Part shown: positions 34,036 to 42,185 of the stretch, in pieces
Position numbering within the stretch: position 1 is the stretch's first letter
Layout of the letters: every line of letters starts with the position of its first letter
DNA from: Iodobacter fluviatilis
GTDB lineage: Bacteria > Pseudomonadota > Gammaproteobacteria > Burkholderiales > Chitinibacteraceae
DNA: 64,000 bases
Assembly: GCF_900451195.1 (NCBI RefSeq)
Contig: NZ_UGHR01000001.1
Location: 1,054,001 to 1,118,000, forward strand
Direction: 5' to 3'
Notes under the pieces: model-generated
Databases searched by the model: none
Told to the model about the DNA's origin: nothing
The model's input: only the letters and a program-made list of their open reading frames with translations
Made by a program: the position numbers and the translations under genes

Positions 34036-34935
34036 ATGAAGTCTATGCGACGCATTCTTCCTTCTCTTGCTGCTTTACAGTGTTTTGATGCGGCAGCGCG
34101 GCAGCTGAGTTTTACCCGTGCGGCGACCGAATTAAATATCACGCAAAGCGCAGTCAGCCGGCAGATCCGTTTGCTGGAAGAATTCTTAGGCAGGGCGCTT
34201 TTTCATCGGATTAAGCAACGTTTAGTGATGACCGATGCAGGGGACGCTTATGCGCGGGATATTCGGGATGTGCTGGATAGGGCAGAGGCGGCCACGCTGG
34301 CCCTGATGGCGTACAGCGGCACCAGTGGCGCGCTTAATTTAGCCATCCTTCCCACATTTGGCTCGCGCTGGTTAGTGCCTAGGTTGGGGAGTTTTACTAC
34401 CCGATACCCAGAAATCCAACTTAATTTGCTGACGCGCTTAAAGCCGTTTGATTTTGCCAAAGAAGAAATCGATGTGGCGATTCACTTTGGCGATACCTCT
34501 TGGCCCGGCGTGGAATATCACCATCTGATGAACGAAGTCACTGTGCCGATTTGTGCACCCAGCCTGCTGGCTGGCCGCAGCTTAAAAGGCCCCAGCGACT
34601 TGATGAGTTTTACTTTATTGCAACACAGCACCCGCCCCGATGCATGGGCCGACTGGTTTGAAGCGGTGGGCGAGCCCAGCATCAATGCGGTAAAAGGCCC
34701 GAGGTTTGAGCAGTTTTATATGGTGATTCAGGCTGCCTTGGCAGGGCTGGGTATGGCGGTGTTGCCGCTATTTTTAGTGCAGGATGAGCTGGCCAGCGGG
34801 CGTTTGGTGGTGGCGGTAGACCTGCCCGTGCCCAGCCGGAATGCCTATTATTTGGTTCATCCCAACAGCAAGCGCGATGCCTATCCAGTGAAGGTGTTTA
34901 AGGATTGGTTGCTGGAGCAGTGTGAGTTGGGGTGA
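34036..34935 (+). CDS. LysR-family transcriptional regulator
   Basis: The 299-residue product has an N-terminal winged helix-turn-helix (LAALQCFDAAARQLSFTRAA, then TELNITQSAVSRQIRLLEE) and a C-terminal substrate-binding domain. The segment DVAIHFGDTSWPGVEYHHLM and the LPSLAALQCFDAAAR opening place it close to the GcvA-like branch. It is divergent from the DUF1338 gene across 292 bp, the classic LysR layout, so it probably controls hglS and ydiJ in response to a pathway intermediate. An ATG at 34045 is an alternative start. Confidence 0.88.
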   Translation: MKSMRRILPSLAALQCFDAAARQLSFTRAATELNITQSAVSRQIRLLEEFLGRALFHRIKQRLVMTDAGDAYARDIRDVLDRAEAATLALMAYSGTSGALNLAILPTFGSRWLVPRLGSFTTRYPEIQLNLLTRLKPFDFAKEEIDVAIHFGDTSWPGVEYHHLMNEVTVPICAPSLLAGRSLKGPSDLMSFTLLQHSTRPDAWADWFEAVGEPSINAVKGPRFEQFYMVIQAALAGLGMAVLPLFLVQDELASGRLVVAVDLPVPSRNAYYLVHPNSKRDAYPVKVFKDWLLEQCELG

Positions 34936-35004
34936 GGTTTTTTTTGGGGGAGTAGCCTCGATATTTTATTCAAAAGACAGCGGCTTTCACAGCTATGGTG
35001 TCTT

Positions 35005-35275
35005 TGTGCGGCATAAGTATCTGCACAATTCAGGCTGTACTTCAGTGCTGCAGCTTCCCCCTTTTTCAAAGGGGGACTGAGGGGGATTTGCCTGTGAATT
35101 GGATTTATGTGCTGTCTTTTTGTAAAGAGATGCAATGCTAAATCCCCCCTGGCCCCCCTTTTTCAAAGGGGGGAACACAACAAATTCGTGCGGCATAAGT
35201 ATCTGCACAATTCAGGCTGCACTTCAGTGCTGTAGCTTCCCCCATTGTCAAAGGGGGGAATACAACTAATTTTTG
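35005..35275. repeat. MITE-like repeat copies, leftward, with a duplicated end
   Basis: Read on the minus strand, this stretch repeats the body of the 29076 element. The end segment GCATAAGTATCTGCACAATT followed by CAGGCTG occurs twice, from 35011 and from 35193, 182 bp apart. Each is followed by GTACTTCAGTGCTG-like sequence and a CCCCC...GGGGG palindrome. The second copy appears to be a fragment abutting the first. This fills most of the gap between the LysR gene and the terminator at 35386. Confidence 0.6.
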
Positions 35276-35385
35276 TAGTATTAAAAAGATTTTTTGACTT
35301 CGTTTAGCGTTAATGAAATTGCACCCGTCCTGCAAATGTCACTACGTCTGCAGGCGCTGCCACAAAATGTTATATCGATCTGTGA

Positions 35386-35520
35386 AATAAAAAACGAGGC
35401 CCCTGAGCTGGCCATCCTGCCCACTTTAAGATCTGCACCCCATGAGCAGCTAAAGCGGCTCATGGGAATCACATCAGTTGGCTTAAGTTGCCAGAATGGC
35501 CTGAGCAGTGCCTCGTTTCT
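35386..35520 (-). terminator. Unusually long bipartite hairpin, probable terminator of the lipoprotein gene
   Basis: AAACGAGGC (35392-35400) pairs with GCCTCGTTT (35510-35518). Pairing continues inward imperfectly through CTGGCCATCCTG and CCAGAATGGCC, and the centre has a second perfect stem CCCATGAGC/GCTCATGGG (35438-35466). On the minus strand the outer stem is followed by TTTTTTATTT, which makes it a leftward intrinsic terminator for the gene ending at 35535. At 127 bp it is far longer than usual. Confidence 0.65.
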
Positions 35521-35534
35521 ATTGCAGATCTATT

Positions 35535-36419
35535 TCAGGTATTCACTGTGTAGCTAGTGCTGCTGCCATTTGCGCCTGTAATAGACACGGTAAATTGCTT
35601 GGCGGAGGTACGGGTGATGACGGCTTTACTGCCATTAGCGCCGGTGATTTCGCAGCTGCCGCTTGTGGCGCTAAAGTTGGTGTATTTCACTTGAATAGTG
35701 CCAGTGCCGTAATTGACAGCGTAACTGCCATTTACTGTGCCATTGGCGTAAGTCAGATTACTGCTCCAGCCCCGAGTGCCATCGCTGTAGTAGCACGACA
35801 TTGCCCCTTTACTAAAATCGCAAGTCGAAGAGCCATTAATAGCCTGGTTGGTAAAGCCATTCCCGTTCACTGTAAAGTTGGTGTATTTGGAGGTATAGGA
35901 AAAGTCGCTTGGGCTTACGTAGCGGTTATAAGTCAGCGAGAAAGTACCGTTATAAGTGGCTAGTCCGCTAATGTTGCACTGGTTATAGGTGTAGGTCAGT
36001 ACGGTTCCGGCGGCGATGCCGGTGGTGGGGATATCGTAGCTGATACTGCCCGAGCCACCCGCGCCAAAGAGCGAGCAGCTGATACTGCTGCTGATGCCGG
36101 TGGGCAGGCTGCCAATTTCAACCCCCAGCGGGCCTTTCACTCCCGTACCAGCCGCAGCTGATTGGGCTGCGCTCAGGCCATCTGTGGCTTCGGTAGAAAG
36201 CTTATTGGCCTCTGTTTGGCTGGAATCCAGTACGGTGGTTGCTGCAGTACCAGGAGCAGGCACGGTGCCGGATGATGGATTGGGTGTGGGGGTAGGTGTT
36301 GTTGTGGAAGACGCCGAAGCAGAGGTGTCCACCGTGCTGCTTGAGCCTCCACCGCCGCAGGCGGCCAGTGCGGCACTTACTGCACTCGCAATCAGCAATA
36401 TTTTTAAGTCTTTCTTCAT
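35535..36419 (-). CDS. Hypothetical lipoprotein, low-complexity N-terminus and beta-rich body
   Basis: Not recognised. From the ATG at 36419 the product has 294 residues. MKKDLKILLIASAVSAALAA followed by Cys is a lipoprotein signal, so it is probably outer-membrane anchored. A GGGGSSS and Ser/Thr/Pro linker covers about residues 20-65. The rest is rich in Gly, Ser, Thr, Asn and Tyr with regular strands (TYNGTFSLTYNRYVSPSDF), suggesting a surface beta-structure. The open frame continues upstream to 36494, but without a signal-like start. It ends at a long hairpin terminator. The next gene upstream on its strand encodes an outer-membrane barrel. Confidence 0.65.
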   Translation of the reverse strand: MKKDLKILLIASAVSAALAACGGGGSSSTVDTSASASSTTTPTPTPNPSSGTVPAPGTAATTVLDSSQTEANKLSTEATDGLSAAQSAAAGTGVKGPLGVEIGSLPTGISSSISCSLFGAGGSGSISYDIPTTGIAAGTVLTYTYNQCNISGLATYNGTFSLTYNRYVSPSDFSYTSKYTNFTVNGNGFTNQAINGSSTCDFSKGAMSCYYSDGTRGWSSNLTYANGTVNGSYAVNYGTGTIQVKYTNFSATSGSCEITGANGSKAVITRTSAKQFTVSITGANGSSTSYTVNT

Positions 36420-36553
36420 GATTTTTCCTTTGTGCTCAGGGGGAAGAGACAAATACTTGCTTAGGCAGTCAAGCAAATAAGGAAAAAAATTCAAGAAGCA
36501 AATAGATAAACCCGCAGGAAAATAACGTTAGTCGATTAGCCTGTGCCGCTGGG

Positions 36554-37360
36554 TTAAAAGTGCCAGCTAAAAAAGCTTTTAAGGACTAATAAGCGCTGAT
36601 CGCTGCCCGGATAACGAACCGTCGCGGCGGCAAGTCCATTGCGTTTCAGTATGCCTTGCTGGCTACTGCCGGGCTGATAGCTTTGATAAGCCAGCCCCAG
36701 CCCCAGCCTTGTATTGGGAGTGCAGCGCCATTCTGCATCCAGCGCCCAGCGCCAATCAGTATGCTGATCTGCATCCAGCTCTATGGTGTCGTACAGGCCC
36801 TGTGTATCAACTGTCAGGCGGTTTTGCCGCTGAGGCAGGATATCCAGCTGAGAGTTCAGCGTAACAGGCAACGCGGCCATTTGCCACTTCCAGATCAGGC
36901 TTAAAACAAAGCGCTGGCTCTTGAGTGTTTCATTGAGCGGAAAAGAGCCCAGTGCGGGCAAAATATTCCGATCAATTTGCAAGCCATTCAGCCCTGCGCC
37001 CAGCGTAATCTGCTGCTGATCTCCAACTGGCCATTGATAGCCTAGCAAGGCTTGCCAGCTTTCTATATTCAGCTCGCTGCGGGTAGTTAGCGGGATGCCC
37101 ATTTGGGTATAGCCTTGATAATCCACATCGCCCTCTGCGCGGGAATAATCAATTTTAATCAGCCAGGGCGCTTCTTTGGCCTGCATGCTGATTTCAAACT
37201 GCGGCAGATGGCCGGATTCCTGATTGATGACCGTGCCAATCTGATTGTGCTCTTCTGCCTGGTAATGCAGCGTGGCCACTGCAGGCTGAATAGAAAACTC
37301 TGCAGCATGGATGCAAGGGCTGATCAATAAAGCAGGCAAGAGTGGCTTGAAGAGGAGCAT
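36554..37360 (-). CDS. Putative outer-membrane beta-barrel protein
   Basis: Not assigned to a family. From ATG 37360 the product has 268 residues with the signal peptide MLLFKPLLPALLISPCIHA. The mature part alternates strands of 8-12 residues (QITLGAGLNGLQ, RFVLSLIWKWQM, RLGLGLAYQSY) and ends in SFFSWHF, the aromatic C-terminal signature recognised by the BAM machinery. A transport or structural role in the outer membrane is likely but unspecified. The open frame extends upstream to 37546, but that part runs through an inverted-repeat element and is not signal-like. Confidence 0.65.
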   Translation of the reverse strand: MLLFKPLLPALLISPCIHAAEFSIQPAVATLHYQAEEHNQIGTVINQESGHLPQFEISMQAKEAPWLIKIDYSRAEGDVDYQGYTQMGIPLTTRSELNIESWQALLGYQWPVGDQQQITLGAGLNGLQIDRNILPALGSFPLNETLKSQRFVLSLIWKWQMAALPVTLNSQLDILPQRQNRLTVDTQGLYDTIELDADQHTDWRWALDAEWRCTPNTRLGLGLAYQSYQPGSSQQGILKRNGLAAATVRYPGSDQRLLVLKSFFSWHF

Positions 37361-37392
37361 GAGATGCCTCGGTTGTGATGGCTGACTATCAG

Positions 37393-37516
37393 GGTCTGTT
37401 GATGTTTCATTCACTGCGTTATGCTCCTCGGAAATCGCAAGCAATGAAACTTCGCATGCCTTGTGCCTGGCCGTTTCCCGGCTCAGCGCAATTGCGAATG
37501 AAACGTCAACAGACTC
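37393..37516. repeat. 124-bp inverted-repeat element upstream of the barrel gene
   Basis: GGTCTGTTGATGTTTCATTC (37393-37412) is mirrored by GAATGAAACGTCAACAGAC (37496-37514), about 18 of 19 positions pairing. The centre also holds GCGAATTGC-like symmetry. There is no coding capacity. It sits 30-150 bp before the signal-peptide start of the barrel gene and so falls in its promoter region. Confidence 0.65.
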
Positions 37517-37573
37517 TAGTGTAGGAATAATTGCAAAACATTCCACACCGCAGCCAGCTTGCCCCGCTATTGA

Positions 37574-39526
37574 TTAAATCACTTCCTCCGGCCTGCCGAT
37601 CAGATAGCCCTGCATGGCGGTGATTTTCATGGCCTTTAATAAAGCCAGTTGCGCTTCGCTTTCAATGCCCTGGGCAATGGTGGTGATATTCAGCGATTCG
37701 GCAACCTGGATCAGCGAAAGAATCATTTCTTTGGTGTCTTTATGCACGGCCATATCGCTGATTAAGCGGCGGTCTATCTTCACATAATTGGGTTTTAATT
37801 CACGGATTAAGGCGGCGGCAGTGGCCGCAAAACCATATTGATCAATCCCAAAGCCAAAGCCCGCATCACGCAGCAGCCTAGCAAAGCGCCTAGCTAATTC
37901 TGGTGCGGCAATTAATTGATGCTCTGGTACTTCAAAAGAAATACGGGCAGCGTGTTTTTTAAGCTTATTTAGGCGGGCCACAAATTCATCCTGCCCGGTT
38001 AAGCTGCCCAGCGCGCCCAATAAACCTACATTCAGCGCAATAGACTGGCCCTGCAAAGTGGCGGCGTTTTCTAATTTACTGATGGCTAAATCAAATAAAG
38101 ATTGCTCGGCGGCTTGCAGTAAACCATGTCGGGCGGCCATGGGCATAAAGAGGCCCGCGCTGATCCATGGGCCATCCTGATTACGCAGGCGGGCGGTTAG
38201 CTCCTGATGCACGATTTGTTTATCTGCAATATTTTGTACTGATTGCGCTTGAATACCCCAGCTTTTATCTTGAATAGCGGCCTGCAATACTTCGCGCCAT
38301 TGTTGCGAACCATGAGGCAATTGATTCGATGATTCATTAGCCGACATGCGCTGGCGTGATTCTCCGCCATTAAACAACGCCTGTTGCAGGGCTAAATCGG
38401 TGGTGGAAAGCAATTTGGATTTAGGCGTGCCATGTTTAAAATCCACAATCGCCACGCCATATTGCAAAGGGCGCTCCAGCGTGGCGGTGATTTCTTTAAG
38501 GCTGGCTAAAATCTGATCGCCCATCTGATCAATTTGCCCGCTGTTCAGATTAAAGTGCAGGGCAAAAAGGGTGGTGCCATTCAGGCGGGCAATCAACGGG
38601 CTTTGCTGGGCCATTTTTTCCAGTAATACATGCGCCACCTGCTTAAGAATTGCGTCGCCTTTCTGGTAGCCTTCCCGGTTATTAAATTCGCTTAAGTCTT
38701 CAAGCTGAATGGCAAAAGCGGCCCCGATGCTGTCTTGCGGCAATTTTTTAAGTAAGCCATCGAGGCGTAAATCTAAATTACGGCGATTATCCAGGCCGGT
38801 GGTGGTATCGGTAAAAGCCTGATGGCGGTATTCCTCGGCCCGCTGCTGCTCGATGCTTAAAAACTGGCGTACCCGCTCAATCATCACATTAAAAGCCAGC
38901 ACAACCCGGCGAAATTCGCGGGTATCGGGTAGCTGTTTAATGGGGTTAAATTCGCGCTCTTGCACCTCGTTGGCTGATTTTTCAATGGCGCTGAGCGGTT
39001 GCAGCAAAATGCGTACTAAAAAGTTCATCACCAGCAGGCTGATCACATAGGTAGCCAGCAATAAAGCCAGTGTGTGGGTCAGCACATCCCAAAGCTGCTT
39101 GTAAGCCAATGCAGGCTCGCTGATCACCACCACCCGCCCAAGCTGACGCCAGCCATCACTCAGCAGCGCCGTACCGGGTGCGGGGTCTAAATGTTGCCAT
39201 TTAATAAACCAGACAGGCACACCCGCAATCGGCTTGGCCTGCTCCATTTTGGCCATGGTTTTGCCGCTTAAAGCCACAATCTCGATGCGTTGAAAATAAG
39301 CTCTATCCAGCAAGGATTTAATCGCAGTTTCTGCCAAAACCACATCGTTTTTACCCAAGGCACGCGATATCGGATAAACCAGCGAGGTAGCGGCATCTTG
39401 GGCAGTTGAAGCCAGCTGCGCTTCTACATATTGCCGTGTGCTGTGAACGCGCTCGGCAAACAGGCCGATCATTAACAGGGTAAACAATAAGGTTAAGCCG
39501 ATTAAAAATTTAAGCCTGAGTGACAT
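37574..39526 (-). CDS. lapD: LapD-like c-di-GMP receptor with degenerate GGDEF and EAL domains
   Basis: LapD senses c-di-GMP and sequesters the periplasmic protease LapG, keeping surface adhesins in place. The 650-residue product has an N-terminal membrane segment, a periplasmic domain to about residue 145, a second membrane segment (about 150-172), a HAMP region, then a GGDEF domain whose active motif is replaced (RLNGTTLF), and an EAL domain. In the EAL domain the DDFG motif is IDQYG and the late E-G-V-E is QGIES, so catalysis is unlikely. This is the LapD pattern. A LapG-like protease gene lies at 54811 on the same strand. Confidence 0.82.
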   Translation of the reverse strand: MSLRLKFLIGLTLLFTLLMIGLFAERVHSTRQYVEAQLASTAQDAATSLVYPISRALGKNDVVLAETAIKSLLDRAYFQRIEIVALSGKTMAKMEQAKPIAGVPVWFIKWQHLDPAPGTALLSDGWRQLGRVVVISEPALAYKQLWDVLTHTLALLLATYVISLLVMNFLVRILLQPLSAIEKSANEVQEREFNPIKQLPDTREFRRVVLAFNVMIERVRQFLSIEQQRAEEYRHQAFTDTTTGLDNRRNLDLRLDGLLKKLPQDSIGAAFAIQLEDLSEFNNREGYQKGDAILKQVAHVLLEKMAQQSPLIARLNGTTLFALHFNLNSGQIDQMGDQILASLKEITATLERPLQYGVAIVDFKHGTPKSKLLSTTDLALQQALFNGGESRQRMSANESSNQLPHGSQQWREVLQAAIQDKSWGIQAQSVQNIADKQIVHQELTARLRNQDGPWISAGLFMPMAARHGLLQAAEQSLFDLAISKLENAATLQGQSIALNVGLLGALGSLTGQDEFVARLNKLKKHAARISFEVPEHQLIAAPELARRFARLLRDAGFGFGIDQYGFAATAAALIRELKPNYVKIDRRLISDMAVHKDTKEMILSLIQVAESLNITTIAQGIESEAQLALLKAMKITAMQGYLIGRPEEVI

Positions 39527-39597
39527 GCTGGTTCTCTGTTATGGGCTATTGGGGTGCTGTGCAGGCGCAGCTACGGCAGCGCCTGTGGTGCTGGTAT

Positions 39598-41094
39598 TTA
39601 AATATGCTGGGTTTGTTTATCCACCTGCGCCGTGCTCCAGCCTAAGGCAATAATCACGGTAAAGAGCAGGGCGTTAGCGGGGATTTGCAAATTGAAATCC
39701 ACAAGGCTGTGCAAAAAGATTTCCAGCATGGCCATCAGCACGCCAAGGGCAATGCCACGGGCTACCGGGTGTTTGCGGATTTTAATCGTGGTGACAATTT
39801 GCCACAGCGTAGAGAGCGCCAAAATAGCAAACAGGCTTGCACCCATTACGCCGTAATCCGTCAGAATCTCTACATAATCATTGTGGGCGTGATCGTAATA
39901 GCCTTTGGAGTTAGCAGGGCGGTATTGGGGGAAAATAGAGTAAAACGTCCCAGCGCCAGATCCTGTCCAGAAATAATCGCCCACAGCGTGTTGGGCATAA
40001 GCAACAGGCAGGGTGCGCTCCTCTACCGATTCCTCGATATGGGGCTGCACAAAATTAAGCGAGTTTGCACCGGCTTGCTGCGCCTTGCTGATGACGGCGG
40101 CCTTGGCTGAATTATTCAGCTGGGTAGCCTCCAGCCGGTCTACCACTTTATCTAGCCCCACCCACTGGCCCAGTATCCAGATATCAATTAGCACTAGGCT
40201 GATTAACAAGATAAAAATAACTTTACGTACCTTTGGGCTAAATACGGCATATAAAGCTAGGCTTAAAAGCATGGCCGTAAAAAAGCCTGCATTTCCCATG
40301 CGGGATCGGGTCATGACCAGTGCAATGACTAAAATCACCAGCCCCAGACGCAGCAGCATTTTTTTGCTCAGCATAAAATCAAGCAAATTAACCGTCCATT
40401 TTTTATGCTGGCTGCCGGTGTTTTTTTCTAATTGAACAATAAATAAACCAATGCCCACAGATAAACACATGGCCAGCATCCCGGCCGCATTGTTGTGGTA
40501 AACATACGTGCCTAACATACGGCCATGGAAAACATCGCTGGTAAACAGCTCGTATTGCGCATTAAAAGAATATAAAAAACCGCCTAATAAAGCCTGAAAA
40601 AGCGCCATAAAAAGCAGGGCATAGGCTAAGGCCATCATTCGCCGGGAAGAGCGCACCAGCAATACCGTAAATAAAAATGCACTGCCATAAATAAAGCACA
40701 GTGCTGCTTGTAATTGGGTTTGCGCGGCATTAAGCGATAAGGTTGCACTGGCATCAGGTGCAATGCTTTGCCATATCTGCGCCGCATTGGGCGATAAGTA
40801 TTGAATAAGCCCGAAGGGCAAAGGCGTGGCTTGCAATAGGGTCCAGCACAATAGCGCCAGTAAGACGCCTAAAGGCAGAGCAAATAGTTTTAAGCGATCA
40901 ATGACCAAAGGCCAATGGCTACGGTAGCGTACAGCTGCGCTTAACCAAAGCACTAAACTAATACAGAGCAAAATACCCAGTGCCCAAGTGCGATTACTGG
41001 CCAGTGGCAAAGGCGCCCAGCAAATCTGTGCAATTAAAAGCCAGAATAAAGGCTCATCACGGCGGGAATCTAAAACATTTATCATTAAAAACAA
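39598..41094 (-). CDS. O-antigen ligase/Wzy-type polysaccharide polymerase
   Basis: The 498-residue product has at least ten membrane segments and a large loop after about residue 320. It contains the Wzy_C motif YYDHAHNDYVEILTDYGVMG near residue 395, found in O-antigen ligases, polysaccharide polymerases and PglL-type oligosaccharyltransferases. It lies next to the exopolysaccharide locus but points away from the main operon. It may polymerise the polymer, attach it to an acceptor, or glycosylate proteins. A second polymerase-like protein is encoded at 51176, so one of the two probably has a different role. Confidence 0.75.
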   Translation of the reverse strand: MFLMINVLDSRRDEPLFWLLIAQICWAPLPLASNRTWALGILLCISLVLWLSAAVRYRSHWPLVIDRLKLFALPLGVLLALLCWTLLQATPLPFGLIQYLSPNAAQIWQSIAPDASATLSLNAAQTQLQAALCFIYGSAFLFTVLLVRSSRRMMALAYALLFMALFQALLGGFLYSFNAQYELFTSDVFHGRMLGTYVYHNNAAGMLAMCLSVGIGLFIVQLEKNTGSQHKKWTVNLLDFMLSKKMLLRLGLVILVIALVMTRSRMGNAGFFTAMLLSLALYAVFSPKVRKVIFILLISLVLIDIWILGQWVGLDKVVDRLEATQLNNSAKAAVISKAQQAGANSLNFVQPHIEESVEERTLPVAYAQHAVGDYFWTGSGAGTFYSIFPQYRPANSKGYYDHAHNDYVEILTDYGVMGASLFAILALSTLWQIVTTIKIRKHPVARGIALGVLMAMLEIFLHSLVDFNLQIPANALLFTVIIALGWSTAQVDKQTQHI

Positions 41095-41190
41095 GGCTCA
41101 ATTTATAGATTGGGGTGTGGATGAAAGACCAATCTGGCGCAATAGCGGCTAATAACAAGGCCTGAAATAACGGGCTTGCAAAGAACAGAT

Positions 41191-41221
41191 AAAAAAAGAA
41201 GATGCCCGCAGGCATCTTCTT
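41191..41221 (-). terminator. Intrinsic terminator downstream of the 41243 gene
   Basis: On the minus strand, AAGAAGATGCC pairs with GGCATCTTCTT around a 4-base loop and is followed by TTTTT. The 11-bp perfect stem directly after the stop of the leftward gene ending at 41243 makes this a strong call. Confidence 0.88.
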
Positions 41222-41242
41222 AGCACGCTAACACATGCTTAA

Positions 41243-41782
41243 TTAATTACGTGAAACGGCTGATGTACCACCGCCGCTGAGCGTTGGAGCCGCAGCGCTG
41301 GTGAGTACAGGTGCGCCAGCATTTGTAGCAATAGTATTGCCTAGAGTACCACCTGCAGGACCCGCAGCCGTTGCAGCCGTAAATGTCGCCGGGTCTAAGC
41401 CATTTTGCACCGCAGCAGCCACAATATCTGTCTGATTAATACCTGCTGCCAGCAGACCACCTGTGATTTCTGGGGCTGTGCATAAAGCACCAAGTAAGGT
41501 AGGCAGGATGATTGCAGGTGCAACAGCATTTTTGCTCATACCTTCAGCAACGTGCAGGCAGGTAAAGCGCTGATTAAGTAATGCAACCGCCAGATTTGGA
41601 GCAGTCACATCACTGGCTAAACCAGATTTAATAATCTCAGTAGCATTCTTGCCTGCGGTTTTCATTTCTGCCACAGATGGCTCAACCTGATTAGCAGGCA
41701 TGCCTTTTTCAAAAGCAGCGTAAGCCGCTACGCTTATCACCGCGGATAAAGCTAAAGCGAGTACGGGTAATTTAAGTTTCAT
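41243..41782 (-). CDS. Small exported protein of unknown function
   Basis: Not recognised. 179 residues with a clear signal peptide (MKLKLPVLALALSAVISVAA, cleaved after AYA). The mature part has two cysteines (FTCLHVAEG, GALCTAPE), several short repeats of a LAAGINQTDIVAAAVQNGLD helix-like kind, and an Ala/Gly/Ser-rich tail ending GGGTSAVSRN. It is monocistronic with its own terminator, divergent from the main exopolysaccharide operon across 403 bp. A role in the cell envelope or matrix is suggested by position only. Confidence 0.6.
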   Translation of the reverse strand: MKLKLPVLALALSAVISVAAYAAFEKGMPANQVEPSVAEMKTAGKNATEIIKSGLASDVTAPNLAVALLNQRFTCLHVAEGMSKNAVAPAIILPTLLGALCTAPEITGGLLAAGINQTDIVAAAVQNGLDPATFTAATAAGPAGGTLGNTIATNAGAPVLTSAAAPTLSGGGTSAVSRN

Positions 41783-42185
41783 TACGCTAAACCTTCATAA
41801 AATATGGGATTCTATATTGCGCGAGAGTATGCATTAGCCACGGTATTGTCAATTAAATTTATATTATTCAATGCTAATGTGTTGTTTGTTTAAAAATGAA
41901 ACAATTGTGTGATATATTCCGCAAAAGTAATAAACCAAAAACAGCTGTTGCTAATATATAAAAATTAAAAGAACTCATTATTAGCAAATACTAATTTATT
42001 AAAATTGCAGATCATCGGGGGTATAACTTCGCCTGTTGTTTTGTCATAGGTAATCACTAAATAATGTTTCTATTAAATTGTAAGAATTTGCTGTAAGTTG
42101 ATTTTTTATGGTTGTTTTTTTATGAAAAAAATCAATTAAAACAATAATTAAGTGTATTAATTAATGCGCAGGCTGGATAGAAATA
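41783..42185. promoter_or_regulatory. Long AT-rich divergent region ahead of the exopolysaccharide operon
   Basis: 403 bp without a gene, very AT-rich. It should hold promoters for the leftward small exported protein and the rightward transferase-led operon, with possible long leader RNA for the latter. No clear -35/-10 pair, sigma-54 motif or JUMPstart-like sequence is visible. A GGAT before the ATG at 42186 is a weak ribosome-binding site. Confidence 0.4.

Noticed and set aside
29076..35275. CRISPR array
   Set aside because: The repeats are not regularly spaced, lack uniform spacers and have no cas genes nearby.
35392..35518. Integron attC site
   Set aside because: The bipartite inverted repeat has similar size, but the required GTTRRRY/RYYYAAC core sites are absent and no integrase or cassette array is nearby.
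35294..35557. 87-codon rightward frame before the lipoprotein gene
   Set aside because: Most of it is the long hairpin terminator, and there is no ribosome-binding site or family likeness.
37361..37546. Upstream extension of the outer-membrane barrel gene by 62 codons
   Set aside because: It passes through an inverted-repeat element and would bury the clear signal peptide starting at 37360.
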